From positions 5,938,339 through 6,002,338 of the forward strand of contig NZ_CP026498.1 in NCBI RefSeq assembly GCF_002953255.1: DNA of 64,000 bases, written 5' to 3'. The position numbers were made by a program, and so were the translations under genes. Source of the DNA: Streptomyces sp. CB01881. GTDB lineage: Bacteria; Actinomycetota; Actinomycetes; Streptomycetales; Streptomycetaceae. Under the pieces are notes generated by a model, which made no database searches, was not told the origin of the DNA, and saw only the letters and a program-made list of their open reading frames with translations. Every line of letters starts with the position of its first letter. The stretch's first letter is position 1. Of this stretch, positions 39,991 to 48,778 are shown in pieces.

Positions 39991-40901
39991 ACCAGGCGTC
40001 GGCGCCAGTCCAGCGGGGTGACGGTGATGGCCCGGCCGGGGTCACGGTCCCACTCGGTGCGGAGGCCGGCGGCTTCGAGGGCGACCACGACCTCCTCGCC
40101 GACGGCCCCGGTCGTCCCGGACGAGCCGTCGAAGCCCCCGTAGAGCAGCATCAGTCCGTGGCCGGCCGCGGCGGAGTCCGTGCACTGGCTGTGGAAGTAG
40201 ACGAAGCCGCGGGCGTCGGGCCCGCCTTCGGCGCCGATCTCGGCCTCGCCGCAGCTGCGGCAGCAGGTGAAGTTCTCCCGGGCGGTGATGCCGGCCTCCT
40301 GGAGGGCGGCGAACGCGCGGGCGAGCCGCTCGGGGTCGGTCTCGCCCTGCCAGGCGGCCTGCTCCGCGACGCGCTCCAGCCAGAGCCGGTCGGCCAGCAC
40401 CCGCGCCTGCTCGCGGGAGACGGGCCGGCGGTCGCCGGAGACGAGGTACTCCTCGGCGTGCTCGGCCAGTTGGTCACGGGAGGCGTAGCCGGCGGCCAGC
40501 ATCTCGCGGACGCTCTTCTCCAGTTCCTCGCGCTCGTCCTCGTCCAGGTCGAGCGGCGGCACCTCGGGGGTGGGGCCCAGGTCCAGCGGCGACCAGAGCA
40601 GGCCGGTGTCCCAGCCGGCCTCCTGGCGGGCCCAGCCGGTCAGCGCCGCGATCACGGCCTCGGAGCCGTCGACCTCGGTCTCGAAGTGCCGGTCGGCGCC
40701 GCCGTCGCGGTGCTCCAGCGTGAAGACGCCGTCGCCCGCCTCCCAGGCCTGGGCGAAGACGTCGGGAAGGTCCGGGACGCGCTGGAGCACCAGGAACCGG
40801 TCACCGTTGCCGTCGAGCCCCCGGACCAGCCCGGCCAGCTCCTCGGCGGTCACGCGGACCTGCCGCCCCGGCTTCTCCGTCCTCACCGCGATCTCCAGCA
40901 T
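39984..40901 (-). CDS. Conserved hypothetical protein (DUF6891-like)
   Basis: 305 residues, soluble. A first domain (1-115) contains TAEELAGLVRGLDGNGDRFL and a repeated Ala/Glu helical region follows. The C-terminal domain (about 215-300) has CCRSCGEAEIG, FVYFHSQCTDSA and GLMLLYGGFDG, the pattern I associate with the DUF6891 family, with C-S-C and an exposed cysteine pair. Function unknown. The ATG at 40901 has no strong ribosome-binding site. It lies downstream of the NRPS terminator and is transcribed separately. Confidence 0.75.
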   Translation of the reverse strand: MLEIAVRTEKPGRQVRVTAEELAGLVRGLDGNGDRFLVLQRVPDLPDVFAQAWEAGDGVFTLEHRDGGADRHFETEVDGSEAVIAALTGWARQEAGWDTGLLWSPLDLGPTPEVPPLDLDEDEREELEKSVREMLAAGYASRDQLAEHAEEYLVSGDRRPVSREQARVLADRLWLERVAEQAAWQGETDPERLARAFAALQEAGITARENFTCCRSCGEAEIGAEGGPDARGFVYFHSQCTDSAAAGHGLMLLYGGFDGSSGTTGAVGEEVVVALEAAGLRTEWDRDPGRAITVTPLDWRRRLVG

Positions 40902-40967
40902 GCGCAGACTCTGGCACACCCGTCCGACAGGAGACTTTCCGGGGGGCCGCGCACCGGCCTCACACGG

Positions 40968-41015
40968 GAAGGGCGACGTCCTGCACCACGCGCGCGGTGC
41001 AGGACGTCGCCCTTC
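40968..41015 (-). terminator. Strong terminator hairpin after the NRPS gene
   Basis: A perfect 20-bp inverted repeat (GAAGGGCGACGTCCTGCACC at 40968-40987, mirror at 40996-41015) with an 8-nt loop, 7 bp after the NRPS stop codon on the minus strand. Confidence 0.88.
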
Positions 41016-41022
41016 TGCCGGA

Positions 41023-44000
41023 CTAGCGGTTGCGGATCGCCGCCACCAGTTCGCCGATGCCGTGCTCCTTCAGCACGCCGTAGTGGTCGCCGGCCAGTTC
41101 GACCACGGCCGGCGGGCGGGCGGACCAGCCGGTCTGCCCGTCGATGAACGAGTAGTCGTCTCCCGAGGCCTTGAAGACGGTCACCGGCGCGTCCAGCCGC
41201 CGCTCGGCCAGCTCACGGAAGGTGTACTCGAACTCGTAGGTCTCGCCCACGATTCGGGTGATCCGCCGGATCATCTCCTCGTCCAGTTCGGGGAGCAGAC
41301 GGTGGACGAAGGCCACGAAGCCGTCCTCGTCCTCCACTTCGGCCAGGCAGCGCTCCAGTTCGGGGCTGCCGACGGCGCCGGCGAAGACGGAGAACAGGAT
41401 CGTCAGGTACGCCGAGTTGCGGTACGACGCCTCCCGCCCGTACCGCCGGCCGTCGGCCTGGCGGACCTTCGGGTTGGCCGGGCAGATCAGCAGCACCTCC
41501 GTCACCTTCTCCCCGGCGCTCTCCAGCTGCCAGGCCGCCTCGAACGCGACCCGGGCGCCGAAGGAGTAGCCCCAGAGCGTGTACGGCCCCTCGGGCTGCA
41601 CCCGCCGGATCTCGGCGACGTCGGCGGCGGCCATCTCCCGGATGGTCGGGTACGGCTCCTCGCCGGCGTTGATGCCGTGTGCCTGGATCCCGTAGAACGC
41701 GCGCCCGTCGCCCGCCTCGCGTCCCAGCAGGCGCAGGTTCATCGGGTAGCCGCCGAGGCCCGGCCAGCAGAACACGGGACGGTCCGCGCTGCCGGGGTGC
41801 AGCGGCACCAACCGCGAGCTCGGCCCGCCGGCCCCGTCGCCGCCCGCCCGGGCACCCTTCACGGCGCCCTCGATCCGCGCGGCCAGGTCGGCCAGCTTGG
41901 GGCGTTCGAACACCACCTGGAGCGGCAGCCGGGTGCCGAACTCCCGGTTGATCCGGTTGACCAGCGCCACGGCGATCAGCGAGTTGCCGCCGGCGGCGAA
42001 GAACTCGTCCTCCACCGAGACCACCGCCGAACCCTCCGCCGCGCCCCTCGCAGGGCTCCCCGCCGCGCCGCCCGACGAACCCACCACCGACCGCGCCGGC
42101 GAGGCGTTCTCGTACTTCAGCGCCCTGCCCCACGCCTGCGCGAGCCACCGCTCGTAGTGCGTCGCGGGAGCCACGTACGCGCTCCTGCCACCCACCCGGG
42201 CGACGGCCTCGGAGCCGGCGAGGGCCTTGGTGTCGACCTTCCCGTTCGCCGTCAGCGGCAGCGAGTCCAGCACCAGCACCCGGTTCGGGAGCATGTAGTC
42301 GGGCAGGAAGGTCGCCAGTTCGTCCTTGATGATCTCGGCCGGCCCCTTCATGTGGACGGCGTCCTCGCGCATGCCCTCGCTGCGGATCTGCTCCTCGCTG
42401 ACCTTGCCGCCGACGAAGAAGTACGACGGCCCGGTGGCTGTTCCGCAGGCGTCCAGGATCGCGTCGATCCGCCGCGCGGCCGGCAGCGGATGGCCGGTCC
42501 GGGAGCTGTAGCCGGAGGACATGAACCCCAGGGCGAGGCCGTTGCGCTGGAGGTGGTGCAGCGTGGTGCCCAGGTCGATGTACTCCAGCCACGGCCGGTC
42601 GGCCCGGCTGACGGCGGTGATGCCGAAGGCGGCCCGCTCGTACGCGCCCTGGTTGATCGCGATCACGTGCCGCGACTGCACCAGCTCGTCCGACACGTGC
42701 ACCAGCTCTCCCTTCACGTAGCGGTACTGGCCGGCCGGCAGGCCGTCGACCCGGCCGGGGTGGGCCTGGACGAACAGCTCGACGGTGTCCGGCCGCGGCG
42801 CGGCGCCGCCGCCCCGGATCGCGAAGGTGCCCAGGTAGTGGTCCTCCTCCGCGACGTCCAGGCGGTCCTTGACGGAGGTGTCGAGGCCGAGCGGGTGGAT
42901 GGCCAGGCCGTACGCCGGCAGCACCTCCTCGAAGACGCCCAGCATGTGCCCGGCCTCGAACTCCAGGACCTCCTGGATGTTGTTGCTGTACACCGGCTCG
43001 ATCGCCCGCCTCTTGCCGGAGAAGTGCACCGAGAGGTACGCCTCGGCGCGCTCCCCGGCCGGGCCGATCCGCACCAGGGCGTGGTCGACCGGGTGGTAGT
43101 AGTACAGGCCGGCGTCGAGGCCGTCCAGGCCGCCGGTCTCCAGGTAGAGCTGCGTCGCGTACAGCGCGCCGGGCGAGGCGTACGCGTACTTGGGCAGCAG
43201 CCGCTCCTCACTGTGGAACTGCCCGAACCACCGCAGGATCCGGCCGAGTTCGGGGAAGGTCAGCCGGTCGAGCCGACGGGCGTAGGTGCTGGCCGGGCGC
43301 GGGGCGAGCAGCCTGCGCAGATCGTCCCGGGTGACGGGCCCGCCCTCGTAGAAGCGGTAGGTCTTGCGGGCGTACGTCTCGCGCCGCTGGAGGCCGGACT
43401 CCCGTTTGCCGGGCAGCTCCACCACCGGCCGCCCGCGCAGCTCCCCGGCTTCCCGCAGGCCCGGGTCGGACAGCTGGGCCTTCACCTGGAGCCGGCTCGC
43501 CTTGGACTGGTGGTGGCGGCCGTGGTTGCCCTGGTCCATCAGGGCCGCCTCCCGGGGGTTCAGCTCGACGCACGCCACCAGGCTCTGGTGGCCGGTGCGT
43601 TCGTCGTCGGTGACGACCGCCGCCGCCCGTCTGACCCAGGTGTGCTCCTCGATGGCGACGGCGATCTCGTCCAGCTCCACGCGGTGGCCGCGGAGCTTGA
43701 CCTGGTTGTCGGCCCGGCCGGCGAACTGGATGGTGCCGTCCTCGTTCCAGTACGTCAGGTCGCCCGTCCGGTAGAGCCGCTCGGTCGGGATGAACGGGGA
43801 GGGGATGAAGCGCTCGACGGTCAGCTCGGGCCGGTGCAGGTACCCGCGCGCCAGCTGGACCCCGCCGATGTACAGCTCGCCGGTCGTCCCGACGCCCACC
43901 GGCGCCAGGTCCCCGTCCAGGATGAAGCAGTGGGTGTTGTCGACCGGCCTCCCGATCGGGACGGTGCCCGCGCCGTCGCCGATCGTCTCCGGGTCCACCA

Positions 44001-44964
44001 CATGGGCGGTCGCGTTGATGGTGCACTCGGTGGGCCCGTAGAGGTTGACCAGCGAGGCCCACGGCAGCCGGCCGGAGAACGAGCGGGCGAGCCGCTGCGA
44101 GAGCGCCTCGCCGCCGGAGAACACCCGGGTGAGGCTGGTGCACTCGGCGAACCCCTCGGTGTCCAGCAGCGCCTGGAGCAGGGTCGGCACGCACTGCAGC
44201 GCCGTCACCCCGTGCCGCCGGACGGTGGCGATCAGCGCCTCCGGGTCCCGGTACACGCCGGGCGCGCCCATGACGACCCGGGCCCCGGCCGCCGGGGCCA
44301 GGATCTCCCACTGGGCCGCGTCGAAACTCATCGGCGTCTTCTGCAGCACCGCCACGCCCGCGCCCAGGTGGCCGGTGGCGTGCATCCAGCGCAGCTGGGA
44401 CACGACGCTGCGGTGCTCGATCATCACGCCCTTCGGGCGGCCGGTGCTGCCGGAGGTGTAGATGACGTACGCCAGGGCCTCCGGGCGGGGGCCGGCCGGG
44501 GGCGCCTGCGCGCCGTCGGCCGGGGCCTCGGAGGCGGTGACGATCCGGGTGCCGGGCGGGGCCAGGCCGGCCAGGCGGTCCCGCAGGTGGCCCTGGGTGA
44601 CGATGACCCGGGTGCGGCTGTCCTCGATCATGTAGCGCAGCCGGTCCTCGGGGTAGTCCGGCGAGAGCGGCAGGTAGCCGGCCCCGGCGTGCAGGATGCC
44701 CCAGGCGCCGACCATCAGGTCGACGGACGGTTCGACGCACAGGCCGACGCAGTCGTCGGCGCCCGCCCCCAGGCGGTGCAGACGGGCGGCGAGCCGGCCG
44801 GCTTCGACGGACAGCTCCCGGTTGGTGAGGCTCCGCTCCCCGTCGACGACCGCGACGGCCTCGGGCCGCGCGTGCACCTGCTGTTCCAGCAGGCCGACCA
44901 GCGAGGTGCCCACGGAGGCGCTGCGGGCGTGCGGAACGGTGGGAACGGACCGGGTGGTTTTCAT
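41023..44964 (-). CDS. indC: Indigoidine synthetase (single-module NRPS, A-Ox-PCP-TE)
   Basis: 1313 residues. The adenylation domain has YTSGSTGRPKG (169-179) and GYLPLSPDYPEDRLRYMIED. A nitroreductase-type oxidase is inserted inside the A domain (about 480-865), with ARKTYRFYEGG, LPKYAYASPGALYATQLYLE and FMSSGYSSRTGHPLP. A10 is LPLTANGKVDTKAL (K near 906), the PCP has GGNSLIA (phosphopantetheine Ser995) and the TE has GYSFG (Ser1134). The whole layout and long stretches match BpsA/IndC, which condense two L-glutamines into the blue pigment indigoidine. Unusual is a Gly/Ala/Ser insert of about 28 residues between ENAS and VEDEFFAAGGNS, just before the PCP core. A phosphopantetheinyl transferase must act in trans. 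The usual indA/indB and PPTase genes are not adjacent. ATG 44964 has AGGGG upstream. Confidence 0.93.
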   Translation of the reverse strand: MKTTRSVPTVPHARSASVGTSLVGLLEQQVHARPEAVAVVDGERSLTNRELSVEAGRLAARLHRLGAGADDCVGLCVEPSVDLMVGAWGILHAGAGYLPLSPDYPEDRLRYMIEDSRTRVIVTQGHLRDRLAGLAPPGTRIVTASEAPADGAQAPPAGPRPEALAYVIYTSGSTGRPKGVMIEHRSVVSQLRWMHATGHLGAGVAVLQKTPMSFDAAQWEILAPAAGARVVMGAPGVYRDPEALIATVRRHGVTALQCVPTLLQALLDTEGFAECTSLTRVFSGGEALSQRLARSFSGRLPWASLVNLYGPTECTINATAHVVDPETIGDGAGTVPIGRPVDNTHCFILDGDLAPVGVGTTGELYIGGVQLARGYLHRPELTVERFIPSPFIPTERLYRTGDLTYWNEDGTIQFAGRADNQVKLRGHRVELDEIAVAIEEHTWVRRAAAVVTDDERTGHQSLVACVELNPREAALMDQGNHGRHHQSKASRLQVKAQLSDPGLREAGELRGRPVVELPGKRESGLQRRETYARKTYRFYEGGPVTRDDLRRLLAPRPASTYARRLDRLTFPELGRILRWFGQFHSEERLLPKYAYASPGALYATQLYLETGGLDGLDAGLYYYHPVDHALVRIGPAGERAEAYLSVHFSGKRRAIEPVYSNNIQEVLEFEAGHMLGVFEEVLPAYGLAIHPLGLDTSVKDRLDVAEEDHYLGTFAIRGGGAAPRPDTVELFVQAHPGRVDGLPAGQYRYVKGELVHVSDELVQSRHVIAINQGAYERAAFGITAVSRADRPWLEYIDLGTTLHHLQRNGLALGFMSSGYSSRTGHPLPAARRIDAILDACGTATGPSYFFVGGKVSEEQIRSEGMREDAVHMKGPAEIIKDELATFLPDYMLPNRVLVLDSLPLTANGKVDTKALAGSEAVARVGGRSAYVAPATHYERWLAQAWGRALKYENASPARSVVGSSGGAAGSPARGAAEGSAVVSVEDEFFAAGGNSLIAVALVNRINREFGTRLPLQVVFERPKLADLAARIEGAVKGARAGGDGAGGPSSRLVPLHPGSADRPVFCWPGLGGYPMNLRLLGREAGDGRAFYGIQAHGINAGEEPYPTIREMAAADVAEIRRVQPEGPYTLWGYSFGARVAFEAAWQLESAGEKVTEVLLICPANPKVRQADGRRYGREASYRNSAYLTILFSVFAGAVGSPELERCLAEVEDEDGFVAFVHRLLPELDEEMIRRITRIVGETYEFEYTFRELAERRLDAPVTVFKASGDDYSFIDGQTGWSARPPAVVELAGDHYGVLKEHGIGELVAAIRNR

Positions 44965-45197
44965 GTGAACCCCTGTGATGTGGACAACTGGGGTCCGGCG
45001 GCCTGATCCCCAGACCGCCGGGCCAGGGGTTCAGCGTCGGCCGCCTGTTGTCCCGACCGCATGGGGCACGAGCCGTGACCGCGCCCCGGCGGCGGCCGGG
45101 ACCGGGCGCCCGGGCCGGGTGAGACCCGGGGCCGGGGTACGCCCGGGCCGGTCCCGGGCGGGTGGGCCAGTCCCGGGCGGGTGGGGCGTCGCGTCGG

Positions 45198-45782
45198 CTA
45201 CCAGCCGCACTCCACCGGCCCGACCGGCTGGAGTCCCGCCTGCCGGGCCAGCCACTCGGCGCGTTCGACGTCACCCTCCCGGAAGTGGATGTACACCGTG
45301 TGATCGCTTGCGGGGACTTCGCGGCCCACCCCGTGGCAGTTGAAGACGATCTGGACGTAGGCGTCCTTGTTCCGGACGTCCAGGCCGAGTTCCGGGACGG
45401 CCGGCCACCAGAAGCAGTCCCAGTCGACGTAGGCGGGCCCGGAGCCGATCACGTCGAGGAACCTCTCCTCGATCGACCCGACCGGCTGGTTCTCGATGAC
45501 GAGCACGACGGGGAGCGCCGCCGACACTCCCTCGTCCCCCGCCACCACCATGCGCCGGACGTCGTCGTGGGACTCGGGCCGGTACGGGTCCTCGGTACAG
45601 AGCCTGGCGTCCGGGAAGGCGACGGCCATGCGCTGCGCCTCGGCCAGGGTCCGTGCCTGGGCCTCCGCGCTGATGTTGAACCCGTCCATGGGGATGGCGA
45701 GGTCCAGAATCCGCCGGGCCGCCTGGTAGGCGCTCCGCAGGTCAGGGGTTCGCAGGACGGGTAGGGCGTTCGATGTGCTCAC
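45198..45782 (-). CDS. Conserved hypothetical protein
   Basis: 194 residues, soluble. Recognisable stretches are SAYQAARRILDLAIP, SHDDVRRMVVAGDEGVSAAL, SGPAYVDWDCFWWPAVPELG and VQIVFNCHGVGREV. It has no clear domain. The GTG at 45782 gives a good protein; upstream in-frame codons are not coding-like. It lies 233 bp upstream of indC on the same strand, so a shared transcript is possible though unlikely with that gap. Function unknown. Confidence 0.7.
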   Translation of the reverse strand: MSTSNALPVLRTPDLRSAYQAARRILDLAIPMDGFNISAEAQARTLAEAQRMAVAFPDARLCTEDPYRPESHDDVRRMVVAGDEGVSAALPVVLVIENQPVGSIEERFLDVIGSGPAYVDWDCFWWPAVPELGLDVRNKDAYVQIVFNCHGVGREVPASDHTVYIHFREGDVERAEWLARQAGLQPVGPVECGW

Positions 45783-45903
45783 GCCGGAGCAGCCTAGGAG
45801 ACACCCGCTCCGAATGGCACGGGGGTTTCGCCCGGCGAGGTCGGCCGGGATGGCGGTGGTCACGATCACCGTGGGCGCGGATCCCGTGTGGACGGATCCC
45901 GTC

Positions 45904-46749
45904 CTAGCGGAACCCGTCCGCGTGCTCCTGCGCCCACGAGTGGAACGTTCGCGCCGGCCTTCCGGTGATCGCTTCCACCGACGACGTGATCACGTCCGAT
46001 CCCGGTCGCGTTTCAGCACTGGCCAACAGGGCCTCGACGAGAGCGGGCGGCCTGCCGTCGGCGAGCATCTGCCGACGGGCGGCCTCCACCGGGACCTTCT
46101 CGAAACGCGCCGGGCGGCCGATCGCCACTCCGATCGCGTGCACCTGATCGGCCCTGCCGAGCACCTGAGGACCGGTCAGGACGTGCTTCCTGCCCGCGTG
46201 CCCGTCGTCGGTGAGCGCGTGTGCCGCCACGGCCGCGACGTCGCGCTCGTGGATCACCGCCGTGGCGGCGATGTCAGGCCCGCGAACGACGTCCGTGGCA
46301 CGGATCTGCCCGGCCCACCCCCGCGCGTTGGAGGCGATGGTGTTCGAGCGCAGGAACGTCCACGCCGGGCCGGATCCTTCGATCAGTCGCTCCATGTCGG
46401 CGTGCAGCTGGTTGATCGGGTCGGTCTGGCGCTCGGCGCCGTCGTCCACCCCCGACGACGAGAGATAGACGACGCGGCGGGCGTGCCGGGCGATCGCCTC
46501 CAGTACGGCGGGGGCGCCCCCGGTCGTGAGGAACGGCCAGATCAGGAACACGGTGTCGCTTCCGGCCAGCGCCTCCTCCAGCGTGTCCGGCCGGGTGAGG
46601 TCCCCGCCCACGACCTCGACTCCAGCCGGCAGCCCGGCCGTTTCGGGATCACGCGCCAGTGCACGCACGGAGGCACCCCTGGCCAGGAGTTGGACAACGA
46701 CCTCCCGGCCCACGTTGCCGGTCGCGCCGGTCACGAGAATCTCACCCAT
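45904..46749 (-). CDS. NmrA-type NAD(P)-binding protein (SDR)
   Basis: 281 residues. The Rossmann motif ILVTGATGNVGREVVVQLLA is at residues 4-23, then LIWPFLTTGGAPAVLEAI, VVYLSSSGVDDGAE and WTFLRSNTIASNARGWAGQI in the expected NmrA-like order. These proteins bind NAD(P); some are enzymes and some are redox sensors. It is a different branch from the QOR2-like protein at 35564. The ATG at 46749 has no strong ribosome-binding site. Divergent from the pentapeptide-repeat gene. Confidence 0.88.
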   Translation of the reverse strand: MGEILVTGATGNVGREVVVQLLARGASVRALARDPETAGLPAGVEVVGGDLTRPDTLEEALAGSDTVFLIWPFLTTGGAPAVLEAIARHARRVVYLSSSGVDDGAERQTDPINQLHADMERLIEGSGPAWTFLRSNTIASNARGWAGQIRATDVVRGPDIAATAVIHERDVAAVAAHALTDDGHAGRKHVLTGPQVLGRADQVHAIGVAIGRPARFEKVPVEAARRQMLADGRPPALVEALLASAETRPGSDVITSSVEAITGRPARTFHSWAQEHADGFR

Positions 46750-46852
46750 GGTCAGGTCAGCCCCGGCCGCGCCCGGGCTATTCCGCGACCGCGCCGAGAC
46801 GCCCCGCCGCTGAGGTGCCCGCGGCTGCGGCGCCCCGCTGCGGGCTGGCACG

Positions 46853-47284
46853 ATGTCCCGCATGAGCCGACCGATGACGCCGAAGGACGAGCTCGCCTCG
46901 CGCCGCCTGTACGCGACCCTCCAGCGGGAGTCCTTCGACGGCGCGGACCTCGCGTCGGTGCGACTGCGGACCCTGTGGTTCGCGCGGTGCACGTTCCGTG
47001 GGACCGATCTCCGCCACGCCACGCTCGACGGCTGCCACTTCAAGCTGTGCGATCTCCGCGGAGCCGATCTGAGCGGCGCCTCCATGAGGGGAGTCACGTT
47101 GGCCGGCTGCGACCTGACCGGAGCCGACCTCCGGACAGCGGACCTGACCGGCGCCCGGCTCGGCCGGGTCCTCACCGGCACTCCGCCCTACGGGCTCACC
47201 AACGCCACCGACGTCAGGCTGGAGAACGCCGTTCTCCGCGGAGTCGAACTCGACCAGGTCATCGGCTGGCCCCTGGCCGGGTAG
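46853..47284 (+). CDS. Pentapeptide-repeat protein
   Basis: 143 residues. About 17 pentapeptide units occupy residues 30-135: FDGAD-LASVR-LRTLW-FARCT-FRGTD-LRHAT and so on, with the typical A(D/N)LXX pattern and mostly L/F at the centre. They form a right-handed quadrilateral beta helix. Some relatives (Qnr, MfpA) mimic DNA and protect gyrase; most are uncharacterised. The ATG at 46853 or 46862 starts the protein; ribosome-binding site weak. Confidence 0.88.
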   Translation: MSRMSRPMTPKDELASRRLYATLQRESFDGADLASVRLRTLWFARCTFRGTDLRHATLDGCHFKLCDLRGADLSGASMRGVTLAGCDLTGADLRTADLTGARLGRVLTGTPPYGLTNATDVRLENAVLRGVELDQVIGWPLAG

Positions 47285-47343
47285 TCGGCCAACGCCCGGG
47301 GCGCACAGGCCGCTCGGGCCCGTCACGCGACCGCTTGAGACGA

Positions 47344-47703
47344 TCACCGGGGAGCTCCGGGTCCGGGCCGCGGTCTGGGGTTGAGGCGGGCGGGGTGCCA
47401 GGTGGTGTTGCGGCCGACGCCCTCGCGGTAGGCGATCCGCTGGGCGGCGGTGAGGAGCCGGTAGAGGTTGAGAGCCGCGTCCGACTCGTCGGCCTCGTAG
47501 CCGAGTTGGTGGATGAAGGCTTCGAGCTGGGGCCAGTCGAAGTCGTCGGGGACGGCAGGGGTGACGTCGCCCCGGGCGTGCGCGTTGAACGCGGCGGCGA
47601 CGGCGAAGTGGGCGGCAGCGAGGGCGTTGCCGAGGGCGCCGATGACGGCGTTGGCGAGGGCGTTGGCGAGCGGGGGCTGCTGCGGTTCGGGCGATTCGGG
47701 CAT
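47344..47703 (-). CDS. Hypothetical protein, last gene of a small-protein operon
   Basis: 119 residues. An Ala-rich helix LANALANAVIGALGNALAAA (about 12-31) is amphipathic or membrane-associated, followed by a soluble part FDWPQLEAFIHQLGYEADES and DAALNLYRLLTAAQRIAYRE, and a Pro/Arg tail. Coding pattern is strong. No family recognised. It lies 44 bp after the 49-residue membrane peptide gene and is probably co-transcribed with it, the 79-residue protein and the HATPase. Confidence 0.65.
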   Translation of the reverse strand: MPESPEPQQPPLANALANAVIGALGNALAAAHFAVAAAFNAHARGDVTPAVPDDFDWPQLEAFIHQLGYEADESDAALNLYRLLTAAQRIAYREGVGRNTTWHPARLNPRPRPGPGAPR

Positions 47704-47747
47704 GGAGGTGCCCTTCCGGGAGGGTGGGCGGGGTGCGGCGGGGCCGG

Positions 47748-47897
47748 TCAGTTCGGCGTGCGCCGGGCGGGCGCGTCATCCTCGGGCTTTGCAACGTTGA
47801 GAGCGGTGATGACACCCAGGACGACGGTGGCGATCGCGAGTGCGAGCAGGACGGCGAAGGCGGCGCCGATGAGGAAGTCGGCAGTGCCGGGTCTCAT
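47748..47897 (-). CDS. 49-residue single-span membrane peptide
   Basis: Encodes MRPGTADFLIGAAFAVLLAL and continues as a hydrophobic helix (about 9-34, ending VLGVITALNVAK), with a polar tail ending ARRTPN. The start overlaps the stop of the upstream 79-residue gene in an ATGA arrangement, which supports translation. This is an easily missed small gene. It might be a regulator or toxin-like peptide, but nothing in the sequence identifies a role. Confidence 0.7.
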   Translation of the reverse strand: MRPGTADFLIGAAFAVLLALAIATVVLGVITALNVAKPEDDAPARRTPN

Positions 47898-48133
47898 CGG
47901 CGGATCCCGATGACACGGTGGCCGAGGTGGGCGGCGAGGCCGTGGAGGAGCTCGTGGGCCTGGTCGCGGGTGAGGGGGAAGACGAGCTGTTCGCCCGGGC
48001 CGGCGTGGATGTCCAGGTCAACGGCGAGGCGGAGCTGCACGGTCGCGTCGGGGACGGCCTCAACGATGAGGTAGGGGACGGTCGTTCGCTCGACCTGGGT
48101 GGAGCCGGTGACGAGCGGGATCAGGACTCCCAC
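47894..48133 (-). CDS. Hypothetical 79-residue protein
   Basis: Starts GVLIPLVTGSTQVERTTVPY and has DIHAGPGEQLVFPLTRDQAH, followed by ELLHGLAAHLGHRVIGIRR. Predicted mixed alpha/beta, soluble. The stop overlaps the next start (ATGA). It lies 31 bp downstream of the HATPase gene. Similar small proteins sit beside DUF397 and HATPase genes in streptomycetes, from memory, but no function is known. Confidence 0.65.
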   Translation of the reverse strand: MGVLIPLVTGSTQVERTTVPYLIVEAVPDATVQLRLAVDLDIHAGPGEQLVFPLTRDQAHELLHGLAAHLGHRVIGIRR

Positions 48134-48164
48134 AGTTCACCCCGCAGGGAGAGGAGGGGGTGGT

Positions 48165-48530
48165 TCACGCGGCGGCATCCAACTCGAACCAGACGCTTTT
48201 TCCTCGCTTGCGGGCATCGGTCCCGAAGCGGTGGGTGAGCGAGCGGACGAGGTGCAGGCCGCGTCCGGACAGCTCGTACGGGTCGGCGGAGGCGCGCTGT
48301 TCGGGGAGGTCGGGGCTGTCGTCGCTGACCGAGACGCGGAGCGTCCGGTTCAGGAGGACGACCACCACGAGGGGCGCCTCGCTGCCGGCGTGCTTCCACG
48401 CGTTGACAAAGAGCTCGTGGAGGGCGAGTTCGGCATCGTGGATGACGTCGTCCGGCCAGCCGGAGGCGTTGAGGACGTCACGCAGCTCGTCACGGGCGGC
48501 GGACCAGTCGGGAGGGTTGAAGGCACGCAC
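48165..48530 (-). CDS. HATPase-domain protein (anti-sigma regulatory factor/serine kinase-like)
   Basis: 121 residues, a single HATPase_c_2 domain: N-box LALHELFVNAWKHAG, G1 box VSDDSPDLP and G2 box ELSGRGLHLVRSLTHRFG. Members include SpoIIAB/RsbW-type kinases, which bind sigma factors or phosphorylate anti-anti-sigma proteins. The GTG at 48530 has GGAGG 6 nt upstream and is preferred; an upstream ATG at 48623 would add 31 residues. It is divergent from the XRE gene at 48779 and heads the small-protein operon. No sigma or STAS gene is adjacent. Confidence 0.88.
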   Translation of the reverse strand: MRAFNPPDWSAARDELRDVLNASGWPDDVIHDAELALHELFVNAWKHAGSEAPLVVVVLLNRTLRVSVSDDSPDLPEQRASADPYELSGRGLHLVRSLTHRFGTDARKRGKSVWFELDAAA

Positions 48531-48778
48531 GAAGAACCTCCGAAGAAGGAGAGGGAGTTCGCGACGGAGACGTGACCGTGAGCCAGGCCGCACATGGCTG
48601 CTCTGCGGCGCCCAGGCGGGCATTACTGACGCTCCGTCGTGTGATCGGTGCAACACTGAGAGTAGGGGGATGTGTGACAAGGTTGCAAGCCAATCGATGA
48701 GACTCCTCACCCCACGTCACTCGTTGGTGGCGCCACCGATGACTTGTGCGCGAGACTGCGCTGACAGGAAGGACAGCC

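Noticed and set aside
40570..45006. Open frame of 1478 codons on the plus strand
   Set aside because: It is antisense to the indigoidine synthetase. The translation is His/Arg/Ala-rich with no domain, a usual by-product of very high GC.
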